Source: Pseudomonadota bacterium (GTDB taxonomy: Bacteria; Pseudomonadota; Alphaproteobacteria; Acetobacterales; Acetobacteraceae). Taken from it: a stretch of 64,000 nt of DNA. The first letter of the stretch is position 1. Every line of letters starts with the position of its first letter. Of this stretch, positions 36,315 through 44,258 are shown piece after piece. The stretch lies in NCBI GenBank assembly GCA_021815825.1, contig JAKAZO010000004.1:20045-84044 (forward strand). Reading direction: 5' to 3'. The notes beneath the pieces were generated by a model, which was given only the letters and a program-made list of their open reading frames with translations, had not been told where the DNA came from and did not search any database. Both the position numbers and the translations under genes were made by a program.

Positions 36315-37397
36315 ATGTCCTCCCCGCCTCCCCGTTTCCACAAGCTCCGCGTCGCGGATGTCCGGCGTGAAACCGCCGACGCGGTTTCGATCGCGTTCGA
36401 GATCCCGGCGGACCTGAGTGAGATGTTCCGTTTCGAGGCCGGCCAGTACCTCACGCTGCGGCGCACGTTCGCGGGCGAGGAGGTGCGCCGCTCCTACTCG
36501 ATCTGCTCCGGCCCGGATGACGGCGCGCTGCGCATCGCCGTCAAGCGGATCGATGGCGGCCGGTTTTCGAGCTGGGCGAATGACGGGATCCGGCCCGGGG
36601 ACATGATCGATGTCATGAGCCCGACGGGACGCTTCGGCATCGCCTGCGCACCTGGGTCCGCGCGCGTGCATGTCGGCTTCGCTGCCGGATCGGGCATCAC
36701 GCCGATCCTGTCCATCACCCGCGCCCTGCTCGCCCGGGAACCGGCCAGCCGCGTCTTCCTGTTCTACGGCAACCGCTCGACCGGGGAGATTCTCTTTCGC
36801 GAGGAGCTGGAGGAACTGAAGGACCGATCCATGGATCGGCTCTCGGTGTTCCACGTGCTCTCGCGCGAACAGCAGGACGTGCCGGTGCTGAACGGCCGGC
36901 TCGATGCGGCGAAAGTGCGGCTGCTGCTGCGCCACGTGGTCCCGGCCAGCAGCATCGACCATATCTTTCTCTGCGGCCCGACCGAGATGAGCGAGGAAAT
37001 CGCGGCCACTCTGCTCGAACTCGGGCTGGCGCCGAGCCAGATCCACACCGAGCGCTTCGTTTCGGCGCTCGACGGCGTGCCACGCCCGCGCCCCCAGCCC
37101 GCACCAACGGGAACGCCGTTTGCCACCGCCAGCGTGATCGCCGACGGCACCCGTTCGGAAATCCCGGTGGCGGAGGGTGAAGCGATCCTCGATGCCGCCC
37201 TCCGCGCCGGGCTCGATCTGCCCTATGCTTGCAAGGGCGGCATGTGCAGCACCTGCCGCGCGCGCGTGCTCGAGGGCACGGTGCGCATGACAACGAATTT
37301 CGCGCTGGAGCCTTGGGAAGTCGAGGCCGGCTACGCCCTCACCTGCCAGGCGCAGCCGACCAGCCGGCACGTCGTCGTCGACTACGATCACGTCTGA
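36315..37397 (+). CDS. paaE: 1,2-phenylacetyl-CoA epoxidase, reductase subunit E
   Basis: PaaE feeds electrons from NAD(P)H to PaaA. The 360-aa protein has an FAD domain (FRFEAGQYLTLRRTFAGEEVRRSYSICSG), an NAD(P) domain (GFAAGSGITPILSITRALL, IFLCGPTEMSEEI) and a C-terminal plant-type 2Fe-2S ferredoxin (PYACKGGMCSTCRARVLEG, with a last Cys in ALTCQAQP). The start at 36315 gives MSSPPPRFHKL. Its end overlaps the paaK end by 10 bp on the opposite strand. Confidence 0.96.
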   Translation: MSSPPPRFHKLRVADVRRETADAVSIAFEIPADLSEMFRFEAGQYLTLRRTFAGEEVRRSYSICSGPDDGALRIAVKRIDGGRFSSWANDGIRPGDMIDVMSPTGRFGIACAPGSARVHVGFAAGSGITPILSITRALLAREPASRVFLFYGNRSTGEILFREELEELKDRSMDRLSVFHVLSREQQDVPVLNGRLDAAKVRLLLRHVVPASSIDHIFLCGPTEMSEEIAATLLELGLAPSQIHTERFVSALDGVPRPRPQPAPTGTPFATASVIADGTRSEIPVAEGEAILDAALRAGLDLPYACKGGMCSTCRARVLEGTVRMTTNFALEPWEVEAGYALTCQAQPTSRHVVVDYDHV

Positions 37398-38716
37398 GCC
37401 GGCTCGCGGGGCCGCCGGTCGATCACGCGCTTCACTTTGCCCAGCGAGCGCTCCAGCGTGCCTGGCGGCTCGACGACGACGTCGGTGGAAATCCCGATCG
37501 TGTTCTTGATCTCGTGCGCGACGAGCCGGCTCTCCTCCCGTAGCCCGGCGCCGTCCCAATGCTCGGTGCGGGCCTCGGCATGGACGATCATGCGGTCCAG
37601 CCGTCCCTCGCGGGTCAGTTCGAGCTGGAAATGCCCGCCGCACCAGGGGTGTGTCAGCAGCAGTTCCTCGATCTGGGTCGGGAAGACATTGACCCCGCGC
37701 AGGATCACCATGTCGTCCGAGCGGCCGGTCACTTTCTCCATGCGGCGGAAGCCCGGCCGCGCCGTGCCTGGCAACAGGCGCGTGAGATCGCGGGTGCGGT
37801 AGCGGATCACCGGCATCGCCTGCTTGGTCAGCGAGGTGAACACCAGCTCGCCGCGCTCCCCCTCCGCCAGCACCGCGCCGGTGTCGGGGTCGATGACCTC
37901 GGGATAGAACTGATCCTCCCAGATATGCAGCCCATCCTTGGTCTCCACGCACTCCTGGGCGACGCCCGGCCCCATCACTTCGGACAGGCCGTAGATGTCC
38001 ACCGCGTCGATATCGAAGCTGGCCTCGATCTCCTGGCGCATCGCATTGGTCCAGGGCTCGGCGCCGAACAGGCCGACCCTGAGCGAACTGCCGCGCGGGT
38101 CACGCCCCTGTCGCGCGAACTCGTCGAGGATCGCCAGCATGTAGCTCGGGGTCACGGCGATGATCTCCGGGGAAAGGTCGGCGATCATGTGCACTTGGCG
38201 CTCCGTCATGCCGCCGGAGATTGGAATGACCGTGCAGCCCAGCCGTTCTGCGCCCGCGTGCAGGCCGAGCCCGCCGGTGAACAGCCCGTAGCCATAGGCG
38301 TTGTGGAGCTTCATCCCCGGCCGCGCGCCGGCGGCGTGGAGCGAGCGGGCGACGAGATCGGCCCAGACATCGAGATCCGCCTGGGTGTAGGCGACGACCG
38401 TGGGCTTCCCGGTCGTGCCCGAGGAGGCATGCAGGCGCGCGACCCGGGCCGGCGGGACGGCGAGCAGCCCATAGGGATAGGTATCGCGGAACGTGGCTTT
38501 GGTGGTGAACGGAAACTTCGCCAGATCCCCGACATCGCGGAAATCCTCGGGCCGGACGCCGGCCGCGTCGAAGGCAGCCCGGTAATAGGGCACGTTGTCG
38601 TAGGCGTGCTGCAGTGACCAAGCCAGGCGCTGGCGCTGCAGCGTGGCAATCTCGTCGCGCGAGGCGCGCTCGATCGGATCGAAAACGGCATCGTCGCGAC
38701 TGCTGATCCTGGCCAT
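37388..38716 (-). CDS. paaK: Phenylacetate-CoA ligase
   Basis: PaaK activates phenylacetate to phenylacetyl-CoA, the substrate of PaaABCDE encoded opposite. The 442-aa AMP-forming ligase has the P-loop RLHASSGTTGKPTVVAYT, IYGLSEVMGPGVAQEC and RSDDMVILRGVNVFPTQIEELLL. The start at 38716 (MARISSRDDAVFDP) follows a plausible site GGGAGC; an upstream in-frame extension is not used. The hydrolase and beta-oxidation genes of the pathway (paaZ, paaG, paaF, paaH, paaJ) are not in the window. Confidence 0.95.
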   Translation of the reverse strand: MARISSRDDAVFDPIERASRDEIATLQRQRLAWSLQHAYDNVPYYRAAFDAAGVRPEDFRDVGDLAKFPFTTKATFRDTYPYGLLAVPPARVARLHASSGTTGKPTVVAYTQADLDVWADLVARSLHAAGARPGMKLHNAYGYGLFTGGLGLHAGAERLGCTVIPISGGMTERQVHMIADLSPEIIAVTPSYMLAILDEFARQGRDPRGSSLRVGLFGAEPWTNAMRQEIEASFDIDAVDIYGLSEVMGPGVAQECVETKDGLHIWEDQFYPEVIDPDTGAVLAEGERGELVFTSLTKQAMPVIRYRTRDLTRLLPGTARPGFRRMEKVTGRSDDMVILRGVNVFPTQIEELLLTHPWCGGHFQLELTREGRLDRMIVHAEARTEHWDGAGLREESRLVAHEIKNTIGISTDVVVEPPGTLERSLGKVKRVIDRRPREPAQT

Positions 38717-38952
38717 GAGGTTTGCTCCCTTCGTCGCCGCCCTGCGACGGCTTGGTGAGGAATGATATACCGCGAACCGAGCGGGATTGCCGAATTTCCC
38801 GCCCATCCTCCCGCCCACGACGCTGGCCACGACTGTTCCCGGCCGGCTCCACCCGGCCTTGGGGACGACGCTGCCGGGGTTCCCGCGACCGATGACGATT
38901 GACCCGGTCCGCGCCTGTGCCTACCTGGAAGCTGAAGTCCTTCCATCCGGCG

Positions 38953-40047
38953 ATGCCCATGGACCAGCCTGCCAAGCCCCGTCCTGTCCGTCATCCGCTC
39001 CGGCCCACCACGCCGGCGCCGGTGCTCGACCCGCGCGCGGCGGCGGTGCTGCGCGAGATCGTCGAGCAGTATGTCGAGACCGGGGAGCCGGTTGGCAGCC
39101 GCACTCTCTCGCGTCGCCTGCCGATCGCACTGTCCCCGGCGACGATCCGCAATGTCATGGCCGATCTCACCGATTCGGGGTTGCTCTTTGCGCCGCACAC
39201 CTCGGCGGGCCGGTTGCCGACGGATCTGGGGCTGCGGCTGTTCGTCGACGGGTTGCTCCAGTTCGGCGAGCTCGGCGAGGACGAGCGCAGCGCCATCAGC
39301 GCCGCGCTGGAGGCGAAGGGGCGCAGCCTGGAGGATACGCTGGCGGAGGCGTCCTCCATGCTCTCCGGCCTGTCCGCCGCCGCCGGCCTCGTGCTGGCGC
39401 CGAAATCCGAGGGGCCGCTGCGGCATATCGAGTTCGTCGCCCTCGGCGCCAACCGGGCCCTGGTGGTTCTGGTCGGCGCCGATGGCCAGGTCGAGAACCG
39501 GGTGATCGAGACCCCGCCCGGCGTGCCGCCTTCGGCGCTGGTGCAGGCGGGCAACTACCTCAATGCCCGCCTCTCGGGGCGGGGGCTGGCCGAACTGCAC
39601 GCGCTGGTGGCGAACGAGATCGCCGCCAATCGGACCGAGCTCGATGCGCTGGCGACCCAGGTGGTCGAGGCCGGGCTGGCGACCTGGACCGGGGAAGGGC
39701 GCGGCGGTTCGCTGATCGTCCGCGGCCAGGCCCGCCTTCTCGCCGATGTCACCCAGATCGAGGCGCTCTCGACCATCCAGCTCCTGTTCGAGCGGCTCGA
39801 GCGGCAGGAGACGATGCTGCGCCTGCTGGAGCTGGCTGAAAACTCGGACGGGGTTCGGATCTTCATCGGCGCCGAGAGCGGCGCGTTCGGCGCCGCCGGG
39901 CTGACGACGGTGGTCGCGCCGGCCCGCAATGCGGCCAACCGCATCGTCGGCGCGATCGGGGTGATCGGGCCGACTCGGATCAATTACGGGCGCATCATCC
40001 CGGTGGTGGACTACACGGCGCGCGTCATCGGCCGGCTTCTCGGCTAG
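38953..40047 (+). CDS. hrcA: Heat-inducible transcription repressor HrcA
   Basis: HrcA binds CIRCE operators and represses heat-shock chaperone genes. The 364-aa protein has an N-terminal winged helix (GEPVGSRTLSRRLPIALSPATIRNVMADLTDSGLLFAPHTSAGRLPTD) and the C-terminal dimer/effector domain (IFIGAE..., GVIGPTRINYGRIIPVVDYTARVIGRLL). ATG at 38953 or 38959 is the likely start. No CIRCE site is seen upstream. grpE, which often follows, is absent. The TAG stop is part of a CTAG that begins an inverted-repeat element. Confidence 0.95.
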   Translation: MPMDQPAKPRPVRHPLRPTTPAPVLDPRAAAVLREIVEQYVETGEPVGSRTLSRRLPIALSPATIRNVMADLTDSGLLFAPHTSAGRLPTDLGLRLFVDGLLQFGELGEDERSAISAALEAKGRSLEDTLAEASSMLSGLSAAAGLVLAPKSEGPLRHIEFVALGANRALVVLVGADGQVENRVIETPPGVPPSALVQAGNYLNARLSGRGLAELHALVANEIAANRTELDALATQVVEAGLATWTGEGRGGSLIVRGQARLLADVTQIEALSTIQLLFERLERQETMLRLLELAENSDGVRIFIGAESGAFGAAGLTTVVAPARNAANRIVGAIGVIGPTRINYGRIIPVVDYTARVIGRLLG

Positions 40048-40150
40048 AGTCTGTCCGGCGCGGATGGAGGCGCCCGACAGACTCCAGCTCTTTGTTTGCG
40101 CGTCTGTTGAGCCGGCTATGGTGACTCCACCTACGCCGGACAGACGCTAG
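40044..40150. repeat. CTAG-bordered inverted-repeat element (107 bp) between hrcA and cfa-like gene
   Basis: The left end CTAGAGTCTGTCCGGCG... and the reverse complement of the right end CTAGCGTCTGTCCGGCG... agree at 22 of 26 positions, ending in TGGAG on both arms. The left CTAG contains the TAG stop of hrcA. The right CTAG contains, on the minus strand, the TAG stop of the convergent methyltransferase gene. The left arm can also fold locally (GAGTCTGTCCGGCG with CGCCCGACAGACTC). It may be a miniature non-autonomous element, a bidirectional terminator, or both. Confidence 0.8.
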
Positions 40151-41409
40151 CGACCGGCGGAGGCAGGCGCCGCCGCTTCATGGCGCACCGTCCGTTCGGT
40201 CTCGAACATATAGTCGCGTGTCAGCGGCGTTGCGGTGAGCGTGCGGGTAAGCTGGAGCTGGAAATTCATGTGGCCCTCCCGGCGGAACGCGAGCTCCGAG
40301 CCGGCGAGGTAGAATTCGAACATGCGGCAGAAGCGCTCGTCGTAGAGCGCGGCGATGGCGTCGCGATTGGCGGCGAAGCGGCGGCGCCAGTGGCGCAGGG
40401 TTTCGGCGTAGTGCAAGCGCAGGACCTCGATGTCGGTCACGAACAGCCCCTGCCGCTCGACCACCGGCAGCACCTCGCTCAGCGCCGGGGAATAGCCGCC
40501 GGGGAAAATATACCTGCGCAGCCACGGATTGGTCGTGCCCGGCCCGTCCGAACGGCCGATCGAATGGACCAGCGCCACCCCGTCCGCGGCGAGGCAGCGC
40601 CGGATGGCGGCGAAGAAGCTGCGATAATGGCCGACGCCGACATGCTCGAACATGCCGACGGAGACGATGCGGTCGAAGGTCTGGTGCATCGCCCGATAGT
40701 CCATCAACTCGAAGCGGACACGGTCGGCGAGCCCCTCCGCCTCCGCCCGCTCCCGTGCCGCGGCGAGCTGCTCGGCCGAGAGCGTGATGCCCGTGACGCG
40801 GGCGCCGAACTCGCGCGCCAGCGTCAGCGCCAGTCCGCCCCAGCCACAGCCGATGTCGAGCACCGAGAGATCCGGTCGGTCCAGCCGCAGTTTGGCGGCG
40901 AGATGGTACTTCTTGGCGCGCTGGGCATCCTCCAGCGTCTCCAACCCGGTGGGGAAATAGGCGCAGGAATATTGCCGGTCCCGGTCCAGAAACAGGCTGT
41001 AGAGCCGTCCATTGAGATCGTAATGGTGGGCGACGTTTCGCCGCGCCCGGCCGATGGAATTGAACTGGGCGAGCCGGCGGATGATCCAGGCGACGCCGTT
41101 GCGCAGCCGGTAGAACGGATGTGCCGCCTCGCTCTCCGCGAGGTTGGCGACGAGGACATCGAGCAGCTCATAGATGCCGCCCTCGTCCGGCGCCAGGCCG
41201 CCATCCATGTAGCCCTCGCCGAGGCCCAGTGCCGGAGTGACCACCAAGCGCCGGACCGTGCGCCAATCGCGCAACAGCAAGCCGGCCGAAGGTCCGCCGC
41301 CGGGCTCGACCCGCCCCTGATAAAGGGTGGTCGTCCCATCCGGCCAACGAACCGAAAGCCGGCCGACGACGACGAGACGCCGCAGAATTCGATCAAGAAC
41401 CGGTCGCAT
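40147..41409 (-). CDS. Cyclopropane-fatty-acyl-phospholipid synthase-like methyltransferase
   Basis: The 420-aa SAM-dependent methyltransferase resembles CFA synthase. It has an N-terminal lipid-binding region (LGLGEGYMDGGLAPDEGGIYELLDVL) and the AHHYDLNGRLYSLFLDRDRQYSCAYF segment. The SAM motif is VLDIGCGWGGLALTLA, followed by VSVGMFEHVGVGHYRSFF and the C-terminal RFCRMFEFYLAGSELAFR. It would add a methylene or methyl group to unsaturated membrane lipids. It faces away from the GFA gene and ends in the inverted-repeat element. Confidence 0.9.
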   Translation of the reverse strand: MRPVLDRILRRLVVVGRLSVRWPDGTTTLYQGRVEPGGGPSAGLLLRDWRTVRRLVVTPALGLGEGYMDGGLAPDEGGIYELLDVLVANLAESEAAHPFYRLRNGVAWIIRRLAQFNSIGRARRNVAHHYDLNGRLYSLFLDRDRQYSCAYFPTGLETLEDAQRAKKYHLAAKLRLDRPDLSVLDIGCGWGGLALTLAREFGARVTGITLSAEQLAAARERAEAEGLADRVRFELMDYRAMHQTFDRIVSVGMFEHVGVGHYRSFFAAIRRCLAADGVALVHSIGRSDGPGTTNPWLRRYIFPGGYSPALSEVLPVVERQGLFVTDIEVLRLHYAETLRHWRRRFAANRDAIAALYDERFCRMFEFYLAGSELAFRREGHMNFQLQLTRTLTATPLTRDYMFETERTVRHEAAAPASAGR

Positions 41410-41663
41410 CGGCCACCGCGCCTCCCGTCGATGCCTGTTTCCGGCGGGGATGCCCGCACCTGCACAGCGAGATTACAAAAAAATGACTCCGGCGCACCAT
41501 TTCGTCAAATCCGGCAGGCAACCGGGCGACCTCAGTTAACGCGGATGTGATCGGGCGGCGCGTCCGGCCGAGGGAACGGGATGGGGGGAGCACCCTTGGA
41601 AGCCGCGTGGCATCCGACTATCGTCAGGCCAACGCCGGGATTGGACCGGTCAGGGAGGACAGG

Positions 41664-42089
41664 ATGAACAGCTTTTCGGGCGCGTGCTTTTGCGGCGCGG
41701 TCGCGGTCGAGGCCACCGGGCAGCCGGAAGGCATGGGCTACTGCCATTGCCGGTCCTGCCGGTCCTGGTCGGCCGGTCCGGTCAACGCCTTCACTTTGTG
41801 GAAGCCGGAGAACGTCCGCGTCACACGCGGCGCCGAGCATATCGGCACCTACCATAAGACCGAGGCCAGCCATCGTCAGTTCTGCCGCCTCTGCGGCGGG
41901 CATCTGATGACCGTCCATCCCGGGCTCGGGATGATCGACGTCTATGCCGCCACGCTGCCGGAGCTGCCATTCCAGCCGCAACTGCATGTCAATTACGCCG
42001 AGACGGTCCTGCCGATGCGCGACGGGCTGCCGAAGCTGAAGGACTTCCCCGCCGAATTCGGCGGATCAGGGGAAATGCTCCCGGAATAG
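41664..42089 (+). CDS. GFA family protein (glutathione-dependent formaldehyde-activating enzyme-like)
   Basis: The 141-residue protein has the zinc ligands of the GFA/CENP-V fold: GACFCGAVAVEATG, YCHCRSCRSWSAGP, and CRLCGGHL. The substrate is uncertain, since most GFA paralogues have no proven formaldehyde role. ATG at 41664 is preceded by GGGAGGA. The 254-bp gap upstream is divergent from the methyltransferase gene, and no defined promoter was found there. Confidence 0.9.
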   Translation: MNSFSGACFCGAVAVEATGQPEGMGYCHCRSCRSWSAGPVNAFTLWKPENVRVTRGAEHIGTYHKTEASHRQFCRLCGGHLMTVHPGLGMIDVYAATLPELPFQPQLHVNYAETVLPMRDGLPKLKDFPAEFGGSGEMLPE

Positions 42090-42106
42090 CAGCGCGGAGA
42101 CCGGAA

Positions 42107-42871
42107 ATGGACCTGCGGGTGGCCGGGCTGAGGGCCCTGGTGACGGGCGGTTCGAAGGGGATCGGGCGGGCCGCCGCGGAGGCGCTCGCCGCCGAGGGCT
42201 GCGCGCTGGTGCTGGCGGCGCGCGACGAGTCCAGGCTGGCGGCGGCGGCGACCGCGATCCGCACGCGCCATCAGGTCGCCGTCGACACCGTGGCCGTGGA
42301 TCTCTCGCGGCAGTCGGAGGTCGAGCGGCTGGTCGCGGCCGCCGGCGTCCCCGACATTCTGGTCAACAACGCCGGCGCCATTCCACCGGGGACCTTGGTG
42401 GAGGTGGACGACGCGACTTGGCGCGCGGCGTGGGACCTCAAGGTGTTCGGGTTCATCTCGCTGTGCCGGATGCTCTACCCGGGCATGGCGGCGCGGCGCT
42501 CCGGGGTGATCGTGAACGTCATCGGCGCCGCCGGCGAACGGTTCGATCCCGCCTACATCGCGGGATCTTCCGGCAACGCGGCGTTGATGGGCTTCACCCG
42601 CGCCCTTGGTCGGGCAGCACCGGCCGACGGGCTGCGCGTCGTCGGCATCAATCCTGGGCCGGTCGCGACCGAACGGATGGAGATGCTGCTGCGCGCGCGG
42701 GCGGAGCGCAGCCTCGGCGATGCCGGGCGATGGCGCGAGCTGTGCGCCCGCATGCCATTCGGGCGCCCGGCAGAGCCGGACGAGATCGGCGCGGCGGTGG
42801 CGTTTCTGGCCAGCCCGCGCTCGGGCTACATCTCCGGCACCATCCTGACCATCGACGCCGGCGGCGGCTGA
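42107..42871 (+). CDS. Short-chain dehydrogenase with atypical active site
   Basis: The 254-aa SDR has the cofactor motif VTGGSKGIGRAAAEAL and NNAG (DILVNNAGAIPPGT). The usual YxxxK is missing: the Tyr is followed by IAGSSGNAAL, so no Lys stands four residues on, and the preceding Ser region reads NVIGAAGE. The rest, including INPGPVATERM and the ending YISGTILTIDAGGG, is normal. An SDR subgroup with this IAGS-GNAAL form exists to my knowledge. It follows the GFA gene by 17 bp. Its function is unknown. Confidence 0.87.
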   Translation: MDLRVAGLRALVTGGSKGIGRAAAEALAAEGCALVLAARDESRLAAAATAIRTRHQVAVDTVAVDLSRQSEVERLVAAAGVPDILVNNAGAIPPGTLVEVDDATWRAAWDLKVFGFISLCRMLYPGMAARRSGVIVNVIGAAGERFDPAYIAGSSGNAALMGFTRALGRAAPADGLRVVGINPGPVATERMEMLLRARAERSLGDAGRWRELCARMPFGRPAEPDEIGAAVAFLASPRSGYISGTILTIDAGGG

Positions 42872-44076
42872 ACCACCGGCTCGCTGGTGGCGGCGAGGAC
42901 GCGGTTGCGGCCGCTCGCCTTGGCGCCGTAGAGGGCGGCATCCGCCAGCGCCACGAGATCGCCCATCACCGTGTCCGCCGTCGGCACCAGGGCGACGGCG
43001 CCGACGCTGACGGTGACATAGCCAAGGGCGCAGGCCGGGTGCGGGATCGCCAGGGCCGAGATGGCGGCGCGCACACGCTCGGCGACGAGGGCGGCGCCGT
43101 GGAGATCGGTCTGCGGCAGAACGGCCACGAACTCCTCTCCGCCATGGCGGGCGACGACATCCTCGGGCCGGCGCAGCTCGCCGGCCAGAGCGGCGGCGAC
43201 GAAACGCAGGCATTCATCGCCGCGAGGATGACCGAGCGTATCGTTGAACGCCTTGAAATGGTCGATGTCGATCAGCAGAAGGGCGATGCTGGCATGGGCG
43301 CGCTGCGCGGCCCGCCATTCCCGCGCCAGCGCCTCGTCGAAGCCGCGACGATTGGCAAGCCCGGTCAGCGCATCGGTGTTGGCGAGGGCGGCGAGACGGT
43401 CATTGGCGCTGGCGAGTTCGTCGTTGGCCGCGGCCAGGCGGGCGAGCAGCCGCGCATTGTCCTCGCCCGCGACCAGGAGCTGGGTGGTCTGGCGGGACAG
43501 GAACCCCATGGTGCTCCGGGACGACAGGACGTGCAGCGCGATGAAGCCGCAGAAAACGATGTAGGGAAGCTGGAGGGTCGCGATGCAGGCGACCGCCATC
43601 ATGCCCAGGGTCAGCACGATCTGGCCGTGGGCGGCGGCCGGCAGCACGTTGTTCCGCGCCACCGCGCCGGACAGATAGCCGCTCTCGACCGAGATCACGA
43701 CGAGGTTGATCAGGGGGTCATGCTCGGTGACGATGACCAGATTGCTCAGCCCCCAGAGTGCTCCGTTGACCCACGCTCCGATGGTGAAACGCCGCGCCCA
43801 GACAAAGGGGCAGTCCGGTTCCGCGCGGGCGTGATAGGCGCGCGCCAGCAGCAACCGCCCGGCCAGCGTCGCAGCGCTGGCGAGGGTCCAGCCGAGCATC
43901 CAGGCCTTCCCGGAATGCAGCCACACCAGCAGCCCGACCAGCAGCATCGCCAGGCCGCCGACGATCAGAGACTGACGCTGGGCAAAGGCGGAATCGACCA
44001 GGGCGCGTTCGATCCCCGGCGAACTAGCCCGGCTCTCCGGGACGGCCAGCAGCGGGGGGAAAATTCGCATCGGCAA
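42826..44076 (-). CDS. Membrane diguanylate cyclase (GGDEF)
   Basis: The first ~190 residues of this 416-aa protein contain about five or six membrane segments. A short coiled-coil-like linker (ARLAAANDELASANDRLAALAN) follows, then a GGDEF domain beginning DALTGLANRRGFDEAL. The active-site motif is GGEEF, and RPED five residues before it is an intact product-inhibition I-site. It should make cyclic-di-GMP at the membrane with feedback control. No EAL domain is present. Its last 46 bp overlap the convergent SDR gene. Confidence 0.93.
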   Translation of the reverse strand: MPMRIFPPLLAVPESRASSPGIERALVDSAFAQRQSLIVGGLAMLLVGLLVWLHSGKAWMLGWTLASAATLAGRLLLARAYHARAEPDCPFVWARRFTIGAWVNGALWGLSNLVIVTEHDPLINLVVISVESGYLSGAVARNNVLPAAAHGQIVLTLGMMAVACIATLQLPYIVFCGFIALHVLSSRSTMGFLSRQTTQLLVAGEDNARLLARLAAANDELASANDRLAALANTDALTGLANRRGFDEALAREWRAAQRAHASIALLLIDIDHFKAFNDTLGHPRGDECLRFVAAALAGELRRPEDVVARHGGEEFVAVLPQTDLHGAALVAERVRAAISALAIPHPACALGYVTVSVGAVALVPTADTVMGDLVALADAALYGAKASGRNRVLAATSEPVVQPPPASMVRMVPEM

Positions 44077-44258
44077 AGGAGAGCCTTCGCAGTGATGTTC
44101 GCCGGGACCGACAGGGCAGGAACGCGCCGCAACACTGCGCTCCAGCGGTTAGCGCCACGTGAATGGCGGCCGATTCGCCCCCCCACCATGCCCGCAGCGC
44201 TTGCCGCGATCGTAAAGCATGGGCAGCATGCGGTGAAAATCATGGTGAGTCTACGATC

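Noticed and set aside
38717..38952. CIRCE operator upstream of hrcA
   Set aside because: No sequence resembling TTAGCACTC with its inverted partner was found in the gap.
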